A stretch of 64,000 bases of DNA from Bacillus halotolerans (GTDB lineage Bacteria > Bacillota > Bacilli > Bacillales > Bacillaceae): positions 1 to 64,000 of the forward strand of contig NZ_LPVF01000001.1 in the NCBI RefSeq assembly GCF_001517105.1, in the 5' to 3' direction. Each line of letters opens with the position of its first letter. Within the stretch, counting starts at the first letter, position 1. A program made the position numbers and the translations under genes. This document shows, in pieces, positions 18,689 through 27,298 of the stretch. The notes below the pieces were generated by a model. That model worked only from the letters and a program-made list of their open reading frames with translations. It was not told the DNA's origin and ran no database searches.

Positions 18689-19252
18689 ATGGAAATGATG
18701 ATTAAAAAGAGAATTAAGCAAGTCAAAAAAGGCGATCAAAATGCATTTGCGGACATCGTAGATATTTACAAGGATAAAATTTATCAGCTTTGCTACCGTA
18801 TGCTTGGCAATGTGCATGAGGCGGAAGATATCGCACAAGAGGCTTTCATCAGAGCGTACGTCAATATCGACAGTTTTGATATCAACCGGAAATTTTCAAC
18901 TTGGCTTTATCGAATTGCGACCAACTTGACCATTGACCGCATTCGCAAAAAGAAGCCGGATTATTACCTCGATGCAGAAGTGGCGGGTACAGAAGGCTTG
19001 ACGATGTATTCCCAAATCGCCGCAGATGGAGTTTTGCCTGAAGATGCAGTCGTATCGCTGGAGCTTTCACACACAATTCAGCAGAAAATATTAAAGCTTC
19101 CTGACAAATACAGAACTGTCATTGTATTAAAGTATATTGATGAACTCTCATTAATTGAAATCGGCGAGATTCTGAACATTCCTGTGGGGACTGTAAAAAC
19201 GCGGATTCACAGAGGCAGAGAGGCTCTTAGAAAACAATTAAGGGATCTTTAA
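18689..19252 (+). CDS. sigW: ECF RNA polymerase sigma factor SigW
   Basis: A 187-aa extracytoplasmic-function sigma factor. Region 2 (about residues 25-90) holds YRMLGNVHEAEDIAQEAFIR and STWLYRIATNLTIDRIRKKK; region 4 (about 130-187) holds LPDKYRTVIVLKYIDELSLI and IPVGTVKTRIHRGREALRKQ. It directs transcription of cell-envelope and antimicrobial-peptide resistance genes when released from RsiW. The length equals that of the 168 protein. It is followed 13 bases later by rsiW. Confidence 0.97.
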   Translation: MEMMIKKRIKQVKKGDQNAFADIVDIYKDKIYQLCYRMLGNVHEAEDIAQEAFIRAYVNIDSFDINRKFSTWLYRIATNLTIDRIRKKKPDYYLDAEVAGTEGLTMYSQIAADGVLPEDAVVSLELSHTIQQKILKLPDKYRTVIVLKYIDELSLIEIGEILNIPVGTVKTRIHRGREALRKQLRDL

Positions 19253-19265
19253 GTGGGGTGATGAA

Positions 19266-19892
19266 ATGAGCTGTCCTGAACAAATTGTGCAGCTTATGCA
19301 TATGCATCTTGATGGAGATATCCTTCCGAAAGATGAACAAGTATTAAAAGAACATCTGGAGGCATGCGAGGATTGCAGAAAGCATTTTTATGAGATGGAA
19401 AAATCCATTGCGCTCGTCCGGAGCACATCGCATGTCGAAGCCCCCGCCGATTTTACCGCTAACGTCATGGCAAAATTGCCTAAGGAGAAGAAAAGAGCTT
19501 CTGTGAAAAGATGGTTCAGATCACATCCGGTTATCGCGGCTGCTGCGGTATTCATCATTTTGATGGGCGGAGGATTGTTAAACAGCTGGCACAATGACCA
19601 CAACTTCAGCGTGTCGAAGCAGCCGAATCTGGTCGTGCAAAACAATACTGTGATCGTGCCTGAAGGTGAGACGGTCAAAGGTGATGTCACCGTCAAAAAC
19701 GGCAAGCTGATTATTAAAGGGAAAATAGACGGGGATGTCACCGTTGTAAACGGAGAAAAGTATATGGCCTCTGCTGGACAAGTCACCGGTCAAATTGAGG
19801 AGATTAATCAATTATTCGACTGGACATGGTATAAAATGAAGTCTGCGGGGAAAAGTGTATTCAATGCATTAGACCCGAACGGAGAAGAGTAA
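19266..19892 (+). CDS. rsiW: Anti-sigma factor RsiW
   Basis: A 208-aa single-pass membrane protein. The N-terminal cytoplasmic zinc anti-sigma domain has Cys3 and the HxxxCxxC motif (His30, Cys34, Cys37). A transmembrane segment spans about residues 87-105 (HPVIAAAAVFIILMGGGLL); the rest is extracytoplasmic and includes a repeated VKGDVTVKNGKLIIKGKIDG-type beta pattern. It holds SigW inactive until stepwise proteolysis (PrsW then RasP in B. subtilis). It is co-transcribed with sigW and followed by a strong terminator. Confidence 0.96.
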   Translation: MSCPEQIVQLMHMHLDGDILPKDEQVLKEHLEACEDCRKHFYEMEKSIALVRSTSHVEAPADFTANVMAKLPKEKKRASVKRWFRSHPVIAAAAVFIILMGGGLLNSWHNDHNFSVSKQPNLVVQNNTVIVPEGETVKGDVTVKNGKLIIKGKIDGDVTVVNGEKYMASAGQVTGQIEEINQLFDWTWYKMKSAGKSVFNALDPNGEE

Positions 19893-19919
19893 AGCGTGTG
19901 GTGCGCTTTACTCTTTTTT
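19887..19919 (+). terminator. Terminator after rsiW
   Basis: GAGTAAAGCG pairs with CGCTTTACTC around TGTGGTG and is followed by TTTTTT. The stem begins inside the rsiW stop codon region. Confidence 0.9.
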
Positions 19920-19961
19920 AGGTTCTCAAACGGCTGGCATATTTCACTTGCCAAAACGAAA

Positions 19962-19974
19962 TGTGGTATAATGG
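19962..19974 (+). promoter_or_regulatory. Extended -10 promoter for cdaA
   Basis: TGTGGTATAATGG contains TGG-TATAAT, an extended -10 element, in the gap between the rsiW terminator and cdaA. No good -35 box is seen at 17 bases. It would start the cdaA-cdaR-glmM transcript. Confidence 0.6.
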
Positions 19975-20052
19975 GCTCGCTATGTAAAGTACATATGCGT
20001 AACACATTAAACTTCAAAATACGAAATGACTGAATTCTTGGAGGACGAGGAA

Positions 20053-20874
20053 ATGGCTTTTGAGGATATCCCTTTTTTGCAGTACCTCGGCAATGCCGTT
20101 GATATTCTCCTTGTTTGGTATGTGATATATAAACTGATTATGGTGATACGCGGCACGAAGGCGGTTCAGCTCTTAAAAGGAATCGTTGTGATCGTGCTAG
20201 TCCGTATGGCCAGTCAATATTTGGGCCTCGGCACGCTTCAGTGGCTGATGGACCAAGCGATAACATGGGGATTTTTAGCAATTATTATTATCTTTCAGCC
20301 TGAGCTGAGAAGAGCGCTTGAACAGCTTGGACGGGGCCGTTTCTTCTCGAGGAGCGGCACGCCGGTTGAGGAAGCGCAGCAGAAAACAATTGATGCTATA
20401 ACGAAAGCGATCAATTATATGGCGAAACGCCGGATCGGCGCCCTTTTAACCATTGAGCGGGATACGGGTATGGGGGATTATATTGAAACGGGCATTCCTT
20501 TGAATGCAAAGGTCAGCTCTGAGCTCTTGATCAATATTTTTATCCCGAATACACCGCTTCATGACGGAGCGGTCATTATGAAAAATAATGAAATTGCCGC
20601 TGCCGCCTGTTATTTGCCGCTTTCTGAAAGCCCGTTCATTTCAAAAGAACTGGGCACGCGGCACAGAGCGGCTGTCGGAATCAGTGAAGTTACAGACAGT
20701 TTGACGATTATCGTGTCTGAAGAGACCGGCGGCGTCAGTGTGGCGAGGAATGGCGACCTTCACAGAGAGCTGACGGAAGAAGCGCTGAAAGAAATGCTTG
20801 AAGCAGAGTTTAAGAAGAACACCAGAGAGACTTCTTCTAACCGTTGGTATTGGAGGGGCAAGAAAAATGGATAA
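20053..20874 (+). CDS. cdaA: Diadenylate cyclase CdaA
   Basis: A 273-aa membrane enzyme that makes c-di-AMP from two ATP. Three transmembrane helices occupy about residues 1-85. The DisA_N/DAC domain carries LHDGAVIMKNNEIAAAACYL (DGA motif) and GTRHRAAVGISE (RHR motif), both needed for catalysis. The ATG at 20053 follows GAGGACGAGGA; a nine-residue upstream extension in the same frame is ignored. It overlaps cdaR by eight bases. The cdaA-cdaR-glmM order ties c-di-AMP production to cell-wall precursor supply, as in many Firmicutes. Confidence 0.96.
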   Translation: MAFEDIPFLQYLGNAVDILLVWYVIYKLIMVIRGTKAVQLLKGIVVIVLVRMASQYLGLGTLQWLMDQAITWGFLAIIIIFQPELRRALEQLGRGRFFSRSGTPVEEAQQKTIDAITKAINYMAKRRIGALLTIERDTGMGDYIETGIPLNAKVSSELLINIFIPNTPLHDGAVIMKNNEIAAAACYLPLSESPFISKELGTRHRAAVGISEVTDSLTIIVSEETGGVSVARNGDLHRELTEEALKEMLEAEFKKNTRETSSNRWYWRGKKNG

Positions 20875-22321
20875 ATTCTTAAACAACCGCTGGGCTGTGA
20901 AAGTCATTGCGCTGCTTTTCGCGCTCTTGCTTTATGTAGCGGTTAACAGCAACCAAGCACCAACTCCGAAAAAACCAGGTGAATCATTTTTTCCGACATC
21001 TACAACTGATGAGGCAACACTGACTGATATACCGGTTAAAGCATATTACGATGATGAAAATTATGTCGTGACGGGCGTTCCGCAAACGGTGAATGTCACG
21101 ATAAAAGGTCCGACAAGCGCCGTGAAGAAGGCGAGACAGACAAAGAATTTTGAGATATACGCGGATATGGAGAAGCTGAAAACCGGCACACATAAGGTCG
21201 AGCTTAAGGCCAAAAACGTGTCGGATGGGCTGACGATATCCATTAATCCGTCCGTGACGACCGTCACCATTCAAGAACGCACGACAGAAAGCTTTCCTGT
21301 TGAAGTGGAGTATTACAACAAAAGCAAAATGAAAAAAGGCTATTCTCCGGAGCAGCCGATTGTCAGTCCTAAAAATGTACAGATTACAGGTTCTAAAGAC
21401 GTGATTGATAATATTTCTCTTGTGAAAGCTTCGGTAAACCTGGAAAATGCAGATGAAACGATTGAAAAGGAAGCGAAAGTGACTGTCTATGATAAAGACG
21501 GAAACGCGCTTCCTGTCGATGTGGAGCCCTCGGTCATCAAAATTACCGTTCCGGTGACAAGTCCGAGTAAAAAAGTGCCCTTTAAAATTGAGCGGACAGG
21601 AAGCCTTCCTGACGGTGTCAGCATAGCGAATATCGAATCAAGTCCCAGTGAGGTGACGGTTTACGGCTCGCAGGATGTCTTGGATTCTCTTGAATTTATA
21701 GACGGTGTCAGCTTAGATTTAAGCAAAATCAAAAAGGATTCTGATATCGAGGCAGATATTCCGCTTCCTGACGGCGTCAAAAAAATCTCGCCGTCAAAGG
21801 TGACGTTGCATATAGAAGTAGATAGTGAAGCGGATCAGACGTTTGAGAATGTCCCTATTAAGACTGTAGGGCTGAGCAGCTCACAGAACATTGAATTTCT
21901 GGATCCGGAATCACAAACGATAGATGTTACGGCCAAAGGCTCTCCCGGCAACATAAAAAAACTGCAGAAATCAGACATAGAATTGTATGTGAACGTATCT
22001 GATTTAGATGACGGAGAGCATAGTGTGAAGCTTGAAGTAAACGGGCCTCAAAATGTAACCTGGTCCTTGGGGCAGAAAAACGCAAAAATCAAGCTTACGT
22101 CTAAAAAAACGAATACGACAACAAAAGATAACAGCAATACGACGTCAGGGAACCAGGATGACACTGATGACAAGACGAATGACAAAGAGAATAATCAGCG
22201 AGAAGATACAACGAACAGTGATAAAAACAATGATGATCAAAATCAAGACGAAAACCAAGATCAAAATCAGGATCAGGATGAAGATGAATCAAATACAGGT
22301 TCACAATCTTCATCAGAATAA
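20867..22321 (+). CDS. cdaR: CdaA regulator CdaR (YbbR-domain protein)
   Basis: A 484-aa protein with one N-terminal membrane helix (about residues 8-27, WAVKVIALLFALLLYVAVNS), then four YbbR repeats (roughly 55-140, 145-235, 240-320, 330-410), and a very acidic, Asn/Gln/Asp-rich tail of about 60 residues. It binds and regulates CdaA. The ATG at 20867 is preceded by GGAGGGGC and overlaps cdaA, so the longer frame upstream is not the real start. glmM follows 18 bases later. The low-complexity tail differs in length among relatives. Confidence 0.94.
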   Translation: MDKFLNNRWAVKVIALLFALLLYVAVNSNQAPTPKKPGESFFPTSTTDEATLTDIPVKAYYDDENYVVTGVPQTVNVTIKGPTSAVKKARQTKNFEIYADMEKLKTGTHKVELKAKNVSDGLTISINPSVTTVTIQERTTESFPVEVEYYNKSKMKKGYSPEQPIVSPKNVQITGSKDVIDNISLVKASVNLENADETIEKEAKVTVYDKDGNALPVDVEPSVIKITVPVTSPSKKVPFKIERTGSLPDGVSIANIESSPSEVTVYGSQDVLDSLEFIDGVSLDLSKIKKDSDIEADIPLPDGVKKISPSKVTLHIEVDSEADQTFENVPIKTVGLSSSQNIEFLDPESQTIDVTAKGSPGNIKKLQKSDIELYVNVSDLDDGEHSVKLEVNGPQNVTWSLGQKNAKIKLTSKKTNTTTKDNSNTTSGNQDDTDDKTNDKENNQREDTTNSDKNNDDQNQDENQDQNQDQDEDESNTGSQSSSE

Positions 22322-22339
22322 AAAAGGAGCGATTATAAA

Positions 22340-23686
22340 ATGGGCAAGTATTTTGGAACAGATGGTGTAAGAGGTGTTGCCAACAGCGAGCTTACGCCTG
22401 AGCTGGCCTTTAAAGTCGGACGTTTCGGCGGGTATGTGCTGACCAAAGACAAACAACGTCCAAAAGTGCTGATAGGCCGCGATACACGCATCTCCGGCCA
22501 TATGCTGGAGGGAGCCCTTGTCGCCGGACTTTTATCAATTGGCGCAGAAGTCATGCGTCTGGGAGTCATTTCTACACCTGGTGTTTCCTATTTAACAAAA
22601 GCGATGGATGCAGAGGCGGGCGTCATGATTTCTGCTTCTCATAACCCAGTGCAGGATAACGGAATCAAGTTCTTTGGAGGAGACGGATTTAAGCTTTCTG
22701 ATGAACAGGAGGCTGAAATTGAGCGTCTGATGGATGAACCGGAGGATAAGCTGCCAAGACCGGTTGGAGCTGACCTGGGACTTGTAAACGACTATTTTGA
22801 AGGCGGCCAAAAGTACCTGCAATTCTTAAAACAGACTGCCGACGAAGATTTTACAGGCATTCATGTTGCGCTTGATTGCGCACACGGAGCGACGTCATCG
22901 CTTGCGACACACTTGTTTGCCGATTTAGACGCAGACGTGTCGACAATGGGAACTTCTCCGAACGGATTAAACATCAATGACGGAGTCGGATCTACTCATC
23001 CTGAAGCGCTTAGTGCGTTTGTAAAAGAGAAAAATGCTGATATCGGCCTTGCGTTCGATGGTGACGGCGACCGCCTGATCGCAGTCGACGAAAAAGGAAA
23101 TATCGTTGACGGCGACCAAATTATGTACATATGCTCAAAATACCTGAAATCAGAGGGCCGCTTAAAGGATGATACGGTTGTTTCCACAGTCATGAGCAAC
23201 CTCGGTTTCTATAAAGCGCTTGAAAAAGAAGGGATAAAGAGCGTGCAGGCGGCTGTCGGCGACCGCTACGTGGTAGAGGCGATGAAAAAAGACGGCTACA
23301 ATGTCGGCGGAGAACAGTCCGGCCACTTAATTTTCCTTGATTACAACACAACAGGTGACGGATTATTGTCCGCCATTATGCTGATGAATACATTAAAAGC
23401 GACAGGCAAGCCGCTGTCAGAGCTTGCGGCTGAAATGCAGAAGTTTCCGCAGCTTTTAGTCAATGTGAGAGTAACTGATAAATATAAAGTCGAAGAAAAT
23501 GAAAAAGTAAAAGCCGTTATTTCTGAGGTTGAAAAAGAAATGAACGGCGACGGCCGGATTTTAGTGCGCCCATCTGGCACTGAACCGCTCGTTCGTGTGA
23601 TGGCTGAAGCGAAGACGAAAGAACTGTGCGATGAATATGTTAATCGCATTGTTGAAGTCGTCCGGTCAGAAATGGGATTAGAGTAA
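22340..23686 (+). CDS. glmM: Phosphoglucosamine mutase GlmM
   Basis: A 448-aa enzyme of the alpha-D-phosphohexomutase family that converts glucosamine-6-P to glucosamine-1-P for UDP-GlcNAc synthesis. The active-site serine is Ser100 in [16 protein letters not shown]; the metal loop is DGDGDR; the phosphate-binding loop near the C-terminus is [12 protein letters not shown]. The RBS AAAGGAG lies before the ATG. It ends the cda operon. GlmM is known to bind and inhibit CdaA in B. subtilis. Confidence 0.97.
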   Translation: MGKYFGTDGVRGVANSELTPELAFKVGRFGGYVLTKDKQRPKVLIGRDTRISGHMLEGALVAGLLSIGAEVMRLGVISTPGVSYLTKAMDAEAGVMISASHNPVQDNGIKFFGGDGFKLSDEQEAEIERLMDEPEDKLPRPVGADLGLVNDYFEGGQKYLQFLKQTADEDFTGIHVALDCAHGATSSLATHLFADLDADVSTMGTSPNGLNINDGVGSTHPEALSAFVKEKNADIGLAFDGDGDRLIAVDEKGNIVDGDQIMYICSKYLKSEGRLKDDTVVSTVMSNLGFYKALEKEGIKSVQAAVGDRYVVEAMKKDGYNVGGEQSGHLIFLDYNTTGDGLLSAIMLMNTLKATGKPLSELAAEMQKFPQLLVNVRVTDKYKVEENEKVKAVISEVEKEMNGDGRILVRPSGTEPLVRVMAEAKTKELCDEYVNRIVEVVRSEMGLE

Positions 23687-23773
23687 CGAAATCTATAAAC
23701 AGAGAGCGAACAAGACAAGTGCGACTCACATATAATAATTGTGAGACAGGCGGCAAAGTTGTTTAAAAAACAA

Positions 23774-23802
23774 TTGACCATTCTTGGCACATGCTGTAAA
23801 AT
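23774..23802 (+). promoter_or_regulatory. glmS promoter
   Basis: TTGACC and TAAAAT with a 17-base spacer, about 60 bases upstream of the ribozyme cleavage site. Confidence 0.8.
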
Positions 23803-23868
23803 CAAGCTTGTCTTGTTCTTGTTTTCTAGAGGCAGGAAAGACGGGATTTTGTTTTACTTATAATTATA

Positions 23869-24050
23869 GCGCCCGAACTAAGCGCCCGAAAAAAGGCTTA
23901 GTTGACGAGGATGGAGGTTATCGATTTTTCGGCGGATGCCTCCCGGCTGAGTATGCAGATCACAGCCGTAAGGATTTCTTCAAACCAAGGAGGCGACTCC
24001 TTGAACAAAGGGAAATCACATGATCTTCCATAAAACATGTAGGAGGGGAC
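23869..24050 (+). ncRNA. glmS ribozyme-riboswitch
   Basis: The leader of glmS contains the conserved catalytic RNA: cleavage site before GCGCCCG (after ATTATA), the core GACGAGGATGGAGGTTATCG, the CGGCGGATGCCTCCCGGCTG pairing region, then the P3-P4 part ending near AGGAGGGGAC. Glucosamine-6-phosphate is the cofactor for self-cleavage between 23868 and 23869, which leads to mRNA decay and lowers GlmS. The 3' limit is approximate. Confidence 0.94.
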
Positions 24051-24115
24051 GATTGAAAGTCCCCTTGAAAAATGACTTTCTTCGTCTCCTTTTACAATCT
24101 TAGGAGGAAGAAATT

Positions 24116-25918
24116 ATGTGTGGAATCGTAGGTTATATCGGTCAGCTTGATGCGAAGGAAATTTTGTTAAAAGGATTGGAGAAGCTTGAGTACCGCGGCT
24201 ATGACTCTGCGGGTATCGCAGTTGCCAACGAACAGGGAATCCATGTGTTCAAAGAAAAAGGACGCATTGCAGATCTTCGTGAAGTTGTGGATGCCAATGT
24301 AGAAGCGAAAGCCGGAATTGGTCATACTCGCTGGGCTACACACGGCGAACCAAGCTATCTGAACGCTCACCCGCATCAAAGCGCACTGGGCCGCTTTACA
24401 CTTGTCCATAACGGCGTGATCGAGAACTATGTTCAGCTGAAGCAAGAGTATTTGCAAGATGTAGAGCTCAAAAGTGACACCGATACAGAAGTAGTCGTTC
24501 AAGTAATCGAGCAATTCGTCAATGGAGGACTTGAGACAGAAGAAGCGTTCCGCAAAACACTTACACTGTTAAAAGGCTCTTATGCAATTGCTTTATTCGA
24601 TAACGACAACAGAGAAACGATTTTTGTAGCGAAAAACAAAAGCCCTCTATTAGTAGGTCTTGGAGATACATTCAACGTCGTGGCGTCTGACGCGATGGCA
24701 ATGCTTCAAGTTACAAACGAATATGTAGAGCTAATGGATAAAGAAATGGTCATCGTGACTGATGATCAAGTTGTTATCAAAAACCTTGATGGCGACGTGA
24801 TTTCACGTGCTTCTTATATCGCTGAGCTGGATGCCAGTGATATCGAAAAAGGCACGTACCCTCACTACATGTTGAAAGAAACGGATGAGCAGCCAGTTGT
24901 GATGCGCAAAATCATCCAAACGTATCAAGATGAAAACGGCAAGCTGTCTGTGCCTGGCGATATCGCTGCCGCTGTAGCGGAAGCGGACCGCATCTATATC
25001 ATTGGCTGCGGAACAAGCTACCATGCAGGACTTGTCGGTAAACAATATATTGAAATGTGGGCAAACGTGCCGGTTGAAGTGCATGTAGCGAGTGAATTCT
25101 CCTACAACATGCCGCTTCTGTCTAAGAAACCGCTCTTCATTTTCCTTTCTCAAAGCGGAGAAACAGCAGACAGCCGCGCGGTTCTCGTTCAAGTCAAAGC
25201 GCTCGGACACAAAGCCCTGACAATCACAAACGTACCTGGATCAACGCTTTCCCGTGAAGCTGACTATACATTGCTGCTTCATGCAGGCCCTGAGATCGCT
25301 GTTGCGTCAACCAAAGCATACACTGCACAAATCGCAGTTCTTGCGGTTCTTGCTTCTGTGGCTGCTGACAAAAACGGCATCGCTATCGGATTTGACCTCG
25401 TCAAAGAACTCGGTATCGCAGCAAACGCAATGGAAGCCCTTTGCGACCAGAAAGACGAAATGGAAATGATCGCTCGTGAATACCTGACTGTATCCAGAAA
25501 CGCTTTCTTCATCGGACGCGGCCTCGACTACTTCGTATGTGTCGAAGGCGCACTGAAGCTGAAAGAGATTTCTTACATCCAGGCAGAAGGCTTTGCCGGC
25601 GGCGAACTGAAGCACGGCACCATCGCCTTGATCGAACAAGGAACACCAGTATTCGCACTGGCAACACAAGAGCACGTAAATCTAAGCATCCGCGGAAACG
25701 TCAAAGAAGTTGCCGCTCGCGGAGCCAACACATGCATCATCTCACTGAAAGGCCTAGACGATGCGGATGACAGATTCGTACTGCCGGAAGTAAACCCAGC
25801 GCTTGCTCCATTGGTATCTGTTGTTCCATTGCAGCTGATCGCTTACTATGCTGCACTGCATCGCGGCTGTGATGTTGATAAACCGCGTAACCTTGCGAAG
25901 AGTGTTACTGTGGAATAA
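24116..25918 (+). CDS. glmS: Glutamine-fructose-6-phosphate aminotransferase GlmS
   Basis: A 600-aa two-domain enzyme that makes glucosamine-6-P from fructose-6-P and glutamine. The N-terminal class II glutamine amidotransferase starts MCGIVGYIG with catalytic Cys2. Two SIS domains follow (about 285-425 and 455-595) with [19 protein letters not shown] and the C-terminal [13 protein letters not shown]. The RBS AGGAGGAAG is ideal. The conserved 3' end of this gene is the recognition site for TnsD of Tn7-like transposons, and an island with a tnsD remnant begins just downstream. Confidence 0.97.
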   Translation: MCGIVGYIGQLDAKEILLKGLEKLEYRGYDSAGIAVANEQGIHVFKEKGRIADLREVVDANVEAKAGIGHTRWATHGEPSYLNAHPHQSALGRFTLVHNGVIENYVQLKQEYLQDVELKSDTDTEVVVQVIEQFVNGGLETEEAFRKTLTLLKGSYAIALFDNDNRETIFVAKNKSPLLVGLGDTFNVVASDAMAMLQVTNEYVELMDKEMVIVTDDQVVIKNLDGDVISRASYIAELDASDIEKGTYPHYMLKETDEQPVVMRKIIQTYQDENGKLSVPGDIAAAVAEADRIYIIGCGTSYHAGLVGKQYIEMWANVPVEVHVASEFSYNMPLLSKKPLFIFLSQSGETADSRAVLVQVKALGHKALTITNVPGSTLSREADYTLLLHAGPEIAVASTKAYTAQIAVLAVLASVAADKNGIAIGFDLVKELGIAANAMEALCDQKDEMEMIAREYLTVSRNAFFIGRGLDYFVCVEGALKLKEISYIQAEGFAGGELKHGTIALIEQGTPVFALATQEHVNLSIRGNVKEVAARGANTCIISLKGLDDADDRFVLPEVNPALAPLVSVVPLQLIAYYAALHRGCDVDKPRNLAKSVTVE

Positions 25919-25927
25919 TAAATGTTT

Positions 25928-25961
25928 AACCCCTTTGGTTATTTAGCCAAAGGGGTTTTTT
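25928..25961 (+). terminator. glmS terminator
   Basis: AACCCCTTTGG pairs with CCAAAGGGGTT around TTATTTAG, followed by TTTTT. It lies where Tn7-like elements usually insert. Confidence 0.88.
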
Positions 25962-26020
25962 GTCCATCCGTCGTTTATAAGTGAACGGATCGTTTTATTT
26001 TGCATTCTCGGTATTCCAAC

Positions 26021-26308
26021 TATGTAGTTGTAACTTTCCTCTTCTCAACGCTGCAAAGTTGGTACCCGATGTTAGATAGTCGGTACCCGACCAACAGGGA
26101 ATCGGTGGATAACCGGTAGCCACAACACTATGTATGGACTATTATTCCACTGTGAATCAAGCAGTAATATCAATATCAAATCAATAATAATTCAGGCTGG
26201 ATCCATTGCGGTCCAGTCTGTCCATATGCTCCCAGCCCCTTGTCCTGTAAGGACTCATACTGTATCCTGCTTTTCCCAATGATGTTCCCTATACAGTTCT
26301 GAAGAACA
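26021..26308 (+). repeat. Hairpin-rich ~285-bp repeat, copy A
   Basis: The segment from TATGTAGTTGTAACTTTCC to GTTCTGAAGAACA recurs as copy B at 30742-31024 in the same orientation, with scattered substitutions and a few small indels. It contains several hairpins: AACTTT/AAAGTT at the left, GTCGG-TAC-CCGAC in the middle, CTGGATCC/GGTCCAG, and GTTC-TGAA-GAAC at the right end. No long ORF is present on either strand. It has no visible terminal inverted repeats and no target duplication. Its right border joins the tnsD remnant. It may be a small mobile non-coding unit. Confidence 0.85.
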
Positions 26309-27064
26309 CTTTGGAAGAAAAAGTTGCAATTTTTGTTGAATGACAGGCAGTTGTATAGGGAGATTGCTCGGAAACTAGGTGTGGATACCAATACCGTAAT
26401 TAAATATGAAAAATTTATAGATACCAAAAGTAGTTCAAGAAAGGAATTTCATAAAGGTAATGATTTGGTAAATGAGAACCGAAGTGAATGGATGCTGCTT
26501 CAAAAGGACTACCCCAACCTTACGAAAACCCAATTAAGAAGGAAAAGTCGAAGGAAAAGTCCAGTGGTATATGCTTTCTTATTTAAGAACGATAGAAATT
26601 GGCTCAACGTAAATTCACCAAAACGGCAAAAGGTTGAAACAATAAATAACCGTGTTAATTGGTTGAAAAGAGACCCGGAAGTATTAAAGAAGGTCCATGA
26701 GGTGGTTGTGGGTGTAAATAATATAAGCGGGAAGCCCATAAGAATTACAGTAAAGTCACTTGGAGACCGCATTGAAGAGAGGGCCTTGTTGGAAAATCAT
26801 TTGGATAAGTTGTAGGAAACGAAGGTGTTTATTTAACAAGTTTTGGAATCAGAGAAGGATTTCCGTCTGAAAAGGGTAAAGTACGTAATTAGAGAAATGA
26901 AAGAGGAGGGAGAAGTGATTAAAGGATGGGAGGTTCTGAGGAAAGCAGGTATTAAAAAGAAGTTTTATGAGGAGATTATTGAGTTTCTTAAACATTATAA
27001 TTGGTATAAACTCAAAGTAACATATAATAGGTGTCCTATATTAGGGATACCTTTTTATTATTAA
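26309..27064 (+). pseudogene. tnsD/TniQ C-terminal remnant (Tn7-like target selector)
   Basis: One reading frame runs from 26309 (LWKKKLQFLLNDRQ) through REIARKLGVDTNTVIKYEKF, a helix-turn-helix seen in the TnsD C-terminal half, then HKGNDLVNENRSEWMLLQKD. TAG at 26813 and TAA at 26834 interrupt it, yet the same frame continues with SEKDFRLKRVKYVIREMKEE to a stop at 27062. TnsD proteins bind the end of glmS to direct Tn7-like insertion; this remnant lies 390 bases after glmS in the expected orientation. The N-terminal two thirds, including the zinc finger, and tnsA, tnsB and tnsC are missing. The assignment rests on recognised family pattern, not a search. Confidence 0.72.
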
Positions 27065-27298
27065 TAAAAGTCAAAAATGAGAGGCTATAATGAAATAAAA
27101 ATGTAAGCATTTTTACATTGAGGTGAGGTCATAGTTGTTCCATTAATTGCTGCTTATTGTTTGCAACCAAATACAGAAATCGGGAAAAAATTATTGGAAT
27201 TTTGGAACTCCTCTTATACATGTTAAACTTTTCCTGTAAAATAGAAATTAACATCAGGAAAATTATATCGGGAGTAGGAAAAGTTGGGAGGGAGTAGT
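27065..27298 (+). promoter_or_regulatory. Upstream region of the ATPase operon with two dyads
   Basis: A short AT-rich gap. AATGTAA/TTACATT form a hairpin at 27100-27119. TTTTCCTG (27229-27236) and CAGGAAAA (27255-27262) form an 8-base inverted repeat with an 18-base centre that includes TAAAAT, a possible -10 box. The second dyad could be an operator or an mRNA hairpin controlling the operon. No strong -35 box is seen. Confidence 0.45.

Noticed and set aside
19388..19811. Minus-strand frames of 77-132 aa opposite rsiW
   Set aside because: No RBS, and rsiW on the plus strand has clear domains and the right length.
24167..24514. Minus-strand frames opposite glmS
   Set aside because: GlmS is complete and highly conserved; the antisense frames have no start signals.
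26021..26308. CRISPR array or group I/II intron
   Set aside because: No regular short repeats with spacers. No domain V-like hairpin of group II introns, and the group I core could not be built convincingly.
26176..26427. Minus-strand 83-aa frame over repeat copy A and a similar one over copy B (30943-31149)
   Set aside because: The shared part LQNCIGNIIGKS appears in both, but the rest diverges with indels and there is no RBS. The repeat looks structural rather than coding.
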